This document shows positions 1 through 6,037 of a stretch of 8,203 bases of DNA, piece by piece. This stretch comes from an uncultured Flammeovirgaceae bacterium. GTDB taxonomy: Bacteria; Bacteroidota; Bacteroidia; Cytophagales; Cyclobacteriaceae. Position 1 is the stretch's first letter. Each line of letters begins with the position of its first letter. Under the pieces are notes generated by a model, which was not told the DNA's origin, searched no databases, and saw nothing but the letters and a program-made list of their open reading frames with translations. The stretch is from positions 1 to 8,203 of the forward strand of contig CAKZPJ010000326.1 in the NCBI GenBank assembly GCA_937138955.1, written 5' to 3'. The position numbers and the translations under genes are program-made.

Positions 1-155
1 CTTTTATCAACGGAAAGGAAACCTGCAATTGGAAATTCTATACTCCAAGAGGAAAGCTTGAGTATGCCGGTCAGTTTGAGAAGGGTGAGCGGGTAGGCGA
101 CTGGTACCGCTACAATGCCCGAGGTAAGAAGAAAAAGATGAAGGACAGGAAATGA
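1..155 (+). CDS. C-terminal fragment of a MORN-variant repeat (YwqK-like) protein
   Basis: Only the last 50 codons are present; the first complete codon is at position 3, the stop is TGA at 153-155, and the start lies off the left edge. The peptide alternates aromatic and glycine positions in the manner of MORN_2 repeats (PF07661): a strand ending in WKFYTPRGKLEYAGQF, then EKGERVGDWYRYNARG, followed by a lysine-rich tail (KKKKMKDRK). Such repeats form beta-hairpins and occur in many Bacteroidota exported or lipid-anchored proteins. Database names often call them 'YwqK family antitoxin', but nothing here shows a toxin partner. No function can be assigned from the fragment. The next gene on the same strand starts 144 bp later, and that gap contains no recognisable gene or hairpin. 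Confidence 0.7.
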   Translation, partial: FINGKETCNWKFYTPRGKLEYAGQFEKGERVGDWYRYNARGKKKKMKDRK

Positions 156-299
156 GGAATATGAAAGCCGCGCAGGAAGATGGTGAATGGTAAAAAATGC
201 CAGGGTTTTAGTTAGAGGTTGAAGAAAAAGGATGCCCACTGAAATTGACGCTCTGATAATTTCTCCGTAATATGGTTAATCTACTTCCTACAACCACCT

Positions 300-1919
300 A
301 TGAATAATTTCTTCTGCTATCTTCTTCTTATTTCAAGTGCTATTTTCTTCTTCTCTTGTGGAGGCTCTCAATCATCCGAGCCAGAAAACGATGCTGCTTT
401 TAAACAGGCTACTGTTAACGGCAAGTTAGTCAATGAAGGCTTGGAAAGGTGTCATCGGTTTGTGGAAGGATGGCTTCAGAGAGCCGACCCAGAAACCGGC
501 TTAATTCCCCGAAACTTAGAACAGAGTGCCGACATCTGGAACGCCAAAGATGCCGCGGCAGACAATTACCCATTCATGGTGCTAACCTCTGCTCTCACCG
601 ACCAAGCTATGTTTGAGGGTAGAATGAGAGATATGCTGCGCACCGAAACGGAACTGACCTCTCGCTGGGATGCGCTGCCCGATACCTACTCTTTTGTAAA
701 AAGTGATTTTGCCGAAGAACAACTTGACACTGCTGATATTATGTTTGGGGCTTCGGAATATATCAAAGATGGTTTACTACCACTTACCGAATGGCTGGGC
801 ACTAGCCCTTGGTCGGAACGGATGATCAGTATACTGGACGATATGTGGAAGCATGCTCCGGTTGAAACGCCCTACGGAAGTATGGTTTCTACCAATGTGG
901 AGGTAAACGGCGAAATGCTACAGACTCTGGCCCGTGTTTATTGGATGACTGGCGACCAGAAGTATTTGGATTGGGCCATACGGTTGGGTGATTATTACCT
1001 GCTGGGCGAGCATCATCCTACCCATAATTTTGAATCGCTGCGGCTGCGCGATCATGGTTGTGAGATTGTATCAGGATTATGCGAACTCTACGCCACCGTA
1101 CACTTTGCCATGCCGGAAAAGAAGCAGACTTATCAGGAGCCACTGCACTTTATGCTGGATCGGATTCTAAAAGTAGGCCGTAATGAGCACGGCTTATTTT
1201 ACAACGTAGTGAATCCGAAAACCGGTAAAGTCGTGCACGAAGGCGTAGCGGATAATTTTGGCTATACGCTGAACGGATTTTACACGGTTTACCAAATTGA
1301 TTCGGTGGAAGCGTATCGGCAGGCTACACTCAAAGCCTTGAACTCACTGAACCAGCACTACCGCAATTTTGATTGGGAACGCGGTTCTTCGGACGGCTAC
1401 GCTGATGCTATTGAAGGTGCCCTTAATCTTTACAATCGTGAGCCAGTTGCTTCGGTAGCACAATGGCTGGATAGCGAAACGCAAGTCATGTGGGCTATGC
1501 AACAAGAGAGTGGCATTATTGAGGGCTGGCATGGCGACGGAAACTTCGCCCGCACCACTATTATGTATTGCCTCTGGAAATCGCAGGGGGTAACGACTGC
1601 TCCCTGGCGAAGCGATATTATAATTGGTGCGGTGCGCGAAGATGATAATTTGCTTTTAAGCCTAACCACTGACCAGCAGTGGGAGGGAAAACTAGTGTTC
1701 GATACGCCCCGCCATCAAACCGTCATGAACTTGCCTACTGACTGGCCCCGTATCAATCAATTCCCCGAATGGTTCACCGCGGAAGCGGATCAACGTTATG
1801 AGATCGCAGATATCAACCAAGGTACCAAGGAAGTTTATACTGGCGAACAATTACAAAAGGGCATTCCGTTTAACGCCGAGCCGGGTGAGCATCGCCTTCG
1901 AGTGAGAGAAGTGAAATAA
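300..1919 (+). CDS. Lipoprotein, predicted alpha/alpha-toroid (six-hairpin) glycan-active protein, family unassigned
   Basis: A 539-residue protein with a lipoprotein signal: hydrophobic residues 4-18 run into FFFSC, with Cys20 as the lipidation site and a polar, acidic linker (about 21-35). The mature protein is therefore probably anchored to a membrane facing the periplasm or outside. Residues about 40-435 are helical, with Trp/Tyr/Gly-rich turns spaced like helical-hairpin repeats: DPETGLIPRN (63-72), DNYPFM (88-93), NVEVNGEML (199-207), RVYWMTGDQKYLDWA (212-226), HEGVADNFGYTLNGFY (313-328), YADAIEGALNLYNRE (367-381). Residues about 437-539 look like a beta-sandwich. Toroid plus C-terminal beta domain is the layout of several glycoside hydrolase and polysaccharide lyase families. 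I cannot place it in one. Acids in conserved-looking settings (D88, E204, E313, E372) are only candidates for catalysis. The ATG at 300 is chosen because it gives a well-placed signal peptide; no Shine-Dalgarno sequence is visible. The gene stands alone and converges with the next one. Confidence 0.75.
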   Translation: MNNFFCYLLLISSAIFFFSCGGSQSSEPENDAAFKQATVNGKLVNEGLERCHRFVEGWLQRADPETGLIPRNLEQSADIWNAKDAAADNYPFMVLTSALTDQAMFEGRMRDMLRTETELTSRWDALPDTYSFVKSDFAEEQLDTADIMFGASEYIKDGLLPLTEWLGTSPWSERMISILDDMWKHAPVETPYGSMVSTNVEVNGEMLQTLARVYWMTGDQKYLDWAIRLGDYYLLGEHHPTHNFESLRLRDHGCEIVSGLCELYATVHFAMPEKKQTYQEPLHFMLDRILKVGRNEHGLFYNVVNPKTGKVVHEGVADNFGYTLNGFYTVYQIDSVEAYRQATLKALNSLNQHYRNFDWERGSSDGYADAIEGALNLYNREPVASVAQWLDSETQVMWAMQQESGIIEGWHGDGNFARTTIMYCLWKSQGVTTAPWRSDIIIGAVREDDNLLLSLTTDQQWEGKLVFDTPRHQTVMNLPTDWPRINQFPEWFTAEADQRYEIADINQGTKEVYTGEQLQKGIPFNAEPGEHRLRVREVK

Positions 1920-1980
1920 AGTTCTTCGGCTATGTCTCTTCTAGCTGGGTGAAGTATAATATCTGGATTTTTTGACGCCT

Positions 1981-2334
1981 CTATCGCTGCCAAATCGCTT
2001 TTTTGTGTTTTATTTTGCCTTCTTTATCGCTGTCGCATACAAATAGTAGATCACCTTGGCAGTTGAGAACAGCATTTCCATGGCAAGTACAACATAAGGC
2101 GCCCGATACGTAGGAAATGAAGACTGTCTCTCCCCTGTACGTACCTTGGTCTACTCGAGACGTCTGACAAACACCTTGTCTGCCCTCGGCTTGCTCAATC
2201 ATCTCTTTGAGCCAGGGTAGATCAGTAGCATCATCTACGTTGCAGGCAAAAGAAGTACGTTCTTCCAAATCTTCCAACTCGTAGGCTTGACAGCCAAACA
2301 TTAGCAGGCAACATAAAAGTATTGTTGATTTCAT
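1981..2334 (-). CDS. Small Cys-rich 'PWLKE' lipoprotein, function unknown
   Basis: A 117-residue protein starting at the ATG at 2334-2332. That start gives a short lipoprotein signal (Lys2, hydrophobic core, then MFGC with Cys15 lipidated). The reading frame is open back to 2505, but the extension has no signal-like start and runs into the neighbouring gene, so it is not used. The mature part contains DLPWLKEMIEQAE (38-50), then YRGETVFISYVSGALCC (66-82), TCHG (83-86) and LNCQGDLLFVC (90-100). The pattern 'LPWLKE(I/M)I ... Y.G..V(Y/F) ... CC ... C.G....C' recurs in many small Bacteroidota lipoproteins of unknown role. Seven cysteines beyond the lipobox (C31, 56, 81, 82, 84, 92, 100) suggest disulphides in the periplasm or on the surface. 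It lies 125 bp downstream of the UbiA-like gene on the same strand; whether it shares that transcript is unclear. Confidence 0.75.
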   Translation of the reverse strand: MKSTILLCCLLMFGCQAYELEDLEERTSFACNVDDATDLPWLKEMIEQAEGRQGVCQTSRVDQGTYRGETVFISYVSGALCCTCHGNAVLNCQGDLLFVCDSDKEGKIKHKKAIWQR

Positions 2335-2459
2335 GGTAATAGGGTTTCTACTATTGACCATGATTAGTTCTAAAGGGTTGGAGAGACAAGAGATTTTATT
2401 TTTGCCGATTACGTTCTTAAAAACGATAATTAGCAGAAAGAAGAAATCGAGACCGAAGG

Positions 2460-3329
2460 CTATTGATTGATCATAATCATTAGCCCAAAAAATAGATTGA
2501 GGCATAGTCCCGAAATGAAGTTCAGGCGCATAGTATGGTGAAAATCGGCTAGAGAGTGATCCTTACTTACTTGGAAATACCAATAGAAGAAATAGCCTAA
2601 CACTGGGAGTAAAAAAGCGGGGTACAGCCAGGCCTGTGTTGCACTGAAGTAGAAAAGGTAGTAAAGCCAGAACCCCAGGGTAGCTAGTCCGAAGACAGCA
2701 GTCGTAAAGTGGAATGTGCCCAAAATACCTAACCGGTAACTTAGCGTAATATCGCCTCGCTTAACATCCTCCTCGTGTTGGTAAATTTGCGTCATTGGGT
2801 ACGAACCCCACAGCATAAACGATGAAAGAGCGGCGCCTATCCAGACTTTGGGCTGGCTTATCTGAAGCAAAGAAGTTTCGTTTGCCCCTACGTACACCAT
2901 CAGAAAAGTAAAAAATCCCTGAAAGAACCCCGCGATAAACCAGCTACCGATAGCGTATTTCTTCAAGCGGATAGCTGAATGACTGTAAGCCTTCGATACT
3001 AGCCCGTAGATAAATAGCATGATCGCAAATTCTATGCTGATAATCAGCCCCAAAACAATGGCGACCATATCTAGTAGCAAGGCCGTGCGGTATAATTCTA
3101 GCTGCACCGGTGGCGGGTGCTCCAGCCCGCCAATACTGCCTTCGTCTTTATCAAAGTAGCTATTATAGCCGTTGCTGGCAGGGTAGAGTAAAAAGTGAAT
3201 AATGAAAAAGGTGAGTAAAGCATTAAAAACCGAAAAATCTCCGGAAACGCTGAGAGCAAACAGATAAACCGGAAGCAAAAAAAATGAAAAAGGAATCCGT
3301 AGATGTAGCCAGGTAGCTCGGGTGATCAT
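2460..3329 (-). CDS. Divergent UbiA-family prenyltransferase homologue, integral membrane
   Basis: A 289-residue polytopic membrane protein. Hydrophobic segments lie near residues 12-29, 34-51, 84-110, 127-147, 162-180, 203-228, 234-252 and 268-287, consistent with the 8-9 helices of UbiA enzymes, which join polyprenyl diphosphates to aromatic or other acceptors in the membrane. The first family signature appears as NSYFDKDEG (56-64), where the classical form is NDxxDxxxD: Asn56 and Asp60 are kept, the second position is Ser and the ninth Gly. The second signature is QHEEDVKRGDIT (184-195), which lines up with the DxxxDxxxG region but has Gln for the first Asp. A GGLEHPPP stretch follows the first motif. 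The ATG at 3329 overlaps the mazG stop codon by 4 bp (ATGA), so it is probably translated by coupling from the mazG message. Likely a subfamily with its own substrate; menaquinone MenA or heme A CtaB identity is not supported. Confidence 0.75.
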   Translation of the reverse strand: MITRATWLHLRIPFSFFLLPVYLFALSVSGDFSVFNALLTFFIIHFLLYPASNGYNSYFDKDEGSIGGLEHPPPVQLELYRTALLLDMVAIVLGLIISIEFAIMLFIYGLVSKAYSHSAIRLKKYAIGSWFIAGFFQGFFTFLMVYVGANETSLLQISQPKVWIGAALSSFMLWGSYPMTQIYQHEEDVKRGDITLSYRLGILGTFHFTTAVFGLATLGFWLYYLFYFSATQAWLYPAFLLPVLGYFFYWYFQVSKDHSLADFHHTMRLNFISGLCLNLFFGLMIMINQ

Positions 3330-4150
3330 GATGAAGCGGTAATTTTTTTAGCTTCATTCCAATATGTTTCCATTTCGTCTAAAGTCATATCTTTTACATC
3401 CTTGTCCTGCTCGTAGGCTCGCTGCTCAATGTGTTGAAAGCGCTGAATGAATTTTCGGTTCGTACGCTCTAAGGCTTCTTCCGGATTAATTCCAGCAAAG
3501 CGGGCGTAGTTGATCATCGCAAACAGCAGGTCACCGAATTCGCTCTCAGCGTCAGCCAGGCTTCCCGATGCCTCGGCCTCCTGAAACTCTTGTATTTCTT
3601 CCTGTACTTTCTCCCACACCTCGTTTTTTTTGTTCCAGTCAAACCCAACTCCCCGAGCTTTCTCCTGCATCCGAAAGGCTTTTAGTAAGGCTGGTAAAGA
3701 TGATGGCACTCCACTCAGTGCCGACTTGCGGGTATTTCTCGCGCCATTCTCTTCTTTTTCTTTCAGTTTTATCTGCTCCCAGTTTTGCTCTACGGTGCGG
3801 GCATCATTCGCTTCAGTGTCTCCGTATACGTGGGGATGCCGACGAATCAATTTTTCGCAAATACCGTTTAGCACATCACTAATATCGAACGCACGCTGTT
3901 CGCTGGCAATTTTGGCATAAAAGACCAGATGCAGCGCTAAGTCGCCCAATTCCTTACGTACCTCACTTAGGTCACCACTTAGAATCGCATCCGAAAGCTC
4001 GTAGGTTTCTTCAATGGTTAGGTGACGGATACTTTCTATGGTTTGTTTGCGGTCCCAAGGGCACTTTACCCGCAGTTCCTCCATGATTGTAAGGAGACGA
4101 TTAAAAGATTCTAAGGCAATTTTACGACGCTCATCTACGGTTTCTTTCAT
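3326..4150 (-). CDS. mazG: Nucleoside triphosphate pyrophosphohydrolase MazG
   Basis: A 274-residue cytoplasmic enzyme that hydrolyses nucleoside triphosphates to monophosphates and pyrophosphate, cleaning unwanted nucleotides from the pool. It is full length, with the two tandem MazG domains of the E. coli-type enzyme. Domain 1 carries CPWDRKQT (30-37), the Mg2+-binding EETYE (47-51) and ExxD at 67-70, followed by KLIRRHPHVYGD (100-111). Domain 2 carries EEIQE (184-188) with ExxD at 204-207, and the closing NRKF (231-234). All metal ligands of the EExxE...ExxD pattern are present in both domains. The ATG at 4150-4148 begins a typical N-terminus and has no Shine-Dalgarno sequence. It is the first gene of a - strand unit with the UbiA-like gene (4-bp overlap). 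Upstream lies a divergent intergenic region with heptad repeats; a weak -7-like match (TACTTTTC read on the - strand, 4201-4194) is the only promoter hint. Confidence 0.95.
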   Translation of the reverse strand: MKETVDERRKIALESFNRLLTIMEELRVKCPWDRKQTIESIRHLTIEETYELSDAILSGDLSEVRKELGDLALHLVFYAKIASEQRAFDISDVLNGICEKLIRRHPHVYGDTEANDARTVEQNWEQIKLKEKEENGARNTRKSALSGVPSSLPALLKAFRMQEKARGVGFDWNKKNEVWEKVQEEIQEFQEAEASGSLADAESEFGDLLFAMINYARFAGINPEEALERTNRKFIQRFQHIEQRAYEQDKDVKDMTLDEMETYWNEAKKITASS

Positions 4151-4176
4151 ATTTGTACACTTAAAGTCGATGGTTA

Positions 4177-4242
4177 ATAATCCATAATCCGCAGAAAAGT
4201 ACTAACCGTGGACTTTCGACCGTGAGCTATGGACTATAAACT
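4177..4242. repeat. Degenerate 7-bp (heptad) repeats in the divergent intergenic region
   Basis: Two blocks are visible. At 4177-4190 the heptad ATAATCC occurs twice in perfect tandem. At 4208-4242 there are five consecutive 7-mers, GTGGACT, TTCGACC, GTGAGCT, ATGGACT and ATAAACT, which are variants of a consensus near RTGGACT. The two blocks are out of register by 3 bp. From memory, similar 'ATGGACTGTGGACC'-like heptad runs occur between genes in Bacteroidota genomes. The block sits between the divergent starts of mazG and the small membrane protein gene, upstream of the -7 element at 4307. Confidence 0.5.
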
Positions 4243-4306
4243 AACAACATTAAACAATTCTTCCGGAAACTTTGTGTATAGCTCGCCCGTTTTCAATCTG
4301 TAATGC

Positions 4307-4314
4307 TATCTTTG
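4307..4314 (+). promoter_or_regulatory. Bacteroidota-type -7 promoter element
   Basis: TATCTTTG is a perfect match to the Bacteroidota housekeeping -7 consensus TAnnTTTG. It lies 17 bp before the ATG at 4332, so transcription would start only about 10-13 nt ahead of translation. No good -33 TTTG/TTG is present at the usual spacing of about 19-20 bp; the nearest TTTG (4271-4274) is too far away. The call therefore rests on the -7 box and its position. Confidence 0.5.
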
Positions 4315-4331
4315 CATCAAACACCGAAGTT

Positions 4332-4556
4332 ATGACTACTATATTATTAGCCATAGGATTTATTGCTTTATTCTTCGTACTAATGAGTGTTCGGCTTATT
4401 TTCTTGAAGAATGGTGAGTTTAAGGGCACTTGCGCTTCTCAAAATCCTTTCCTAAATAAAGAAGGGGCTGACTGTGGCTACTGTGGCAAAAAAGCCGGTG
4501 AAGCCTGCGGTAATCCTGACTCAGAAGTAAACAAAGTACTGGCGAAGTTCGACTGA
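4332..4556 (+). CDS. Small single-pass membrane protein with four cysteines, NqrM-like layout
   Basis: A 74-residue protein. One N-terminal membrane helix (about residues 3-25) is followed by LKNGEFKGTCAS (25-36), ADCGYCG (46-52) and GEACGN (56-61), giving Cys34, 48, 51 and 59. Similar short proteins ('membrane or secreted protein') are common in Bacteroidota, with the CAS.NP and C..CG elements kept. The layout of one helix, then a basic/polar KG(S/T)C and three further clustered Cys, resembles NqrM (DUF539), the factor needed to mature the Fe-containing NqrD/E core of Na+-translocating NADH:quinone reductase. That link is inference, and no nqr gene lies in this window. The ATG at 4332 is preferred over the TTG at 4272 in the same frame, because it starts directly at the membrane helix and follows the -7 box at 4307. 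glmM starts 63 bp downstream. Confidence 0.8.
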   Translation: MTTILLAIGFIALFFVLMSVRLIFLKNGEFKGTCASQNPFLNKEGADCGYCGKKAGEACGNPDSEVNKVLAKFD

Positions 4557-4619
4557 TTTTTTATTTCGCCATCCGCTGCTTATTGTCTTTAGCGAAATCT
4601 CACAAACCACAATTTATCT

Positions 4620-6029
4620 TTGGCACTTATCACATCAATATCCGGTATTCGGGGTACCATTGGCGGCCCCGTTGGAAAAGGACTCACTCCCATTGACACG
4701 GTTAAGTACACGGCTGCTTTTGGCACTTATCTGAAGCAGCAGGGTAGCAAATCGCACAATGATAAAACACAAATAGTTATTGGCCGTGATGCCCGGGTTT
4801 CGGGTAGTATGGTAGCTAAACTAGTCAGTGCTACACTACAAGGATTAGGAATTAATGTACTGGACATTGATCTAGCTACAACGCCTACTGTAGAATTAGC
4901 TGTAGTAGATGAGAAAGCGCAGGGTGGTATCATCATCACGGCTAGTCATAATCCCGGCCAGTGGAATGCTCTTAAACTGTTAAATGAGGCCGGCGAATTT
5001 ATTTCGGCTGAAGCCGGAAAAGCGGTGCTTGATCTAGCCGAAGCTGCCGATTTTGACTTTGCTACCGTTAACAAACTAGGCTCGTACCAACGGGGTGAAG
5101 GAGCTACTGAAAAGCATATTGAAGCAATACTAGCGCTACCCGAAGTAGACGCGAAAGCCATTCAAAAGCGAAATTTTAAGGTTGCTATTGATTGCATTAA
5201 TTCAGTTGGGAGTATTGCCGTACCGATGCTACTAGAAAGGCTAGGTGTGACCCAAGTAGAAAAATTCTATTGCGAACCCAATGGCTCGTTCGCCCATAAT
5301 CCAGAACCTGTTCCGGAAAACCTGAATCATATTTGTGGTAAGATGGAGCAAGGCGTGTTTGATCTGGGTATTGTGGTTGACCCTGACGTAGATCGTTTAG
5401 TTTTGATTCAGGAAAATGGTGATCCTTTTGGTGAAGAATACACATTAGTTGCGGTAGCTGATTATATTTTAGGATTGAACGGCGGGGGAAACACCGTCTC
5501 CAACCTTTCTTCCTCACTAGCTTTATCTGATGTCACTGAGAAACACGGTGGCAACTATACCGCCGCGGCAGTAGGCGAAGTGAATGTAGTAAAAGCCATG
5601 AAGGAGACGGATGCCATTATTGGCGGAGAAGGCAATGGAGGTGTTATTTTTCCTAAGCTACACTACGGTCGCGATGCGCTGGTAGGCATTGCCCTGTTCT
5701 TATCGCACTTAGCTAAATTTGGTAAGCCAGTTTCTCAACTAAAGGCGAAATATCCGCAGTATCATATCTCTAAGAATAAAATGGAGCTTACTCCTGATAT
5801 TGATATGACTTCAGTGCTGACCGCCTTAGCCGAACGTTACGCTAACCAACCAGTGAATACAACCGATGGTGTTAAGATTAGCTTTGACCGGGAATGGGTA
5901 CATTTGCGTAAATCCAATACCGAACCTATTATCCGCATTATTGCCGAATCCAACTCTCATGCTACGGCAGATCATTTAGCGAACAAGCTGATTGCTGATA
6001 TTCGGGAAGTTATCAATACTAATTTTTAG
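4620..6029 (+). CDS. glmM: Phosphoglucosamine mutase (alpha-D-phosphohexomutase family)
   Basis: A 469-residue cytoplasmic enzyme that interconverts glucosamine-6-phosphate and glucosamine-1-phosphate, the step before UDP-GlcNAc for peptidoglycan and LPS. All four family motifs are present: the phosphoserine loop TASHNP (107-112, Ser109), the Mg2+ loop DPDVDR (254-259), the sugar-binding GEGNGG (336-341) and the phosphate-binding RKSNTEP (430-436). The GEGNGG and SNTEP forms match the Bacteroidota/archaeal type rather than E. coli GlmM. Such enzymes can overlap in activity with phosphomannomutase or phosphoglucomutase, so the substrate is inferred. The start is TTG at 4620: the N-terminus MALITSISGIRGTIGG matches family starts exactly, the frame is closed upstream by TAG at 4590-4592, and no ATG or GTG is available between. 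No Shine-Dalgarno sequence is visible. It may be co-transcribed with the small gene 63 bp upstream. Confidence 0.93.
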   Translation: MALITSISGIRGTIGGPVGKGLTPIDTVKYTAAFGTYLKQQGSKSHNDKTQIVIGRDARVSGSMVAKLVSATLQGLGINVLDIDLATTPTVELAVVDEKAQGGIIITASHNPGQWNALKLLNEAGEFISAEAGKAVLDLAEAADFDFATVNKLGSYQRGEGATEKHIEAILALPEVDAKAIQKRNFKVAIDCINSVGSIAVPMLLERLGVTQVEKFYCEPNGSFAHNPEPVPENLNHICGKMEQGVFDLGIVVDPDVDRLVLIQENGDPFGEEYTLVAVADYILGLNGGGNTVSNLSSSLALSDVTEKHGGNYTAAAVGEVNVVKAMKETDAIIGGEGNGGVIFPKLHYGRDALVGIALFLSHLAKFGKPVSQLKAKYPQYHISKNKMELTPDIDMTSVLTALAERYANQPVNTTDGVKISFDREWVHLRKSNTEPIIRIIAESNSHATADHLANKLIADIREVINTNF

Positions 6030-6037
6030 ATAATTAT

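Noticed and set aside
1..155. Toxin-antitoxin system, suggested by the 'YwqK antitoxin' name of MORN-variant proteins
   Set aside because: The name is an annotation habit; no toxin-like gene is adjacent within the window.
2335..2505. 57-residue N-terminal extension of the small PWLKE lipoprotein
   Set aside because: It lacks a signal-like start, would overlap the UbiA-like gene by 46 bp, and would bury the clear lipoprotein signal that begins at 2334.
3568..3920. Two overlapping + strand reading frames opposite mazG
   Set aside because: They are antisense to well-conserved MazG coding sequence and encode low-complexity Ser/Phe-rich peptides with no recognisable domain.
4272..4331. Upstream TTG start for the 74-residue membrane protein
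   Set aside because: It precedes the -7 element at 4307 and adds residues unlike the family, whose members begin at the membrane helix.
4563..4598. 7-bp inverted repeat ATTTCGC / GCGAAAT between the small membrane gene and glmM as a terminator
   Set aside because: The loop is 22 nt, the stem is short and AT-rich, and no T-run follows, so it is not a convincing terminator.
5197..5517. 106-codon - strand reading frame opposite glmM
   Set aside because: It is antisense to conserved phosphohexomutase sequence and shows no signal, domain or plausible start context.
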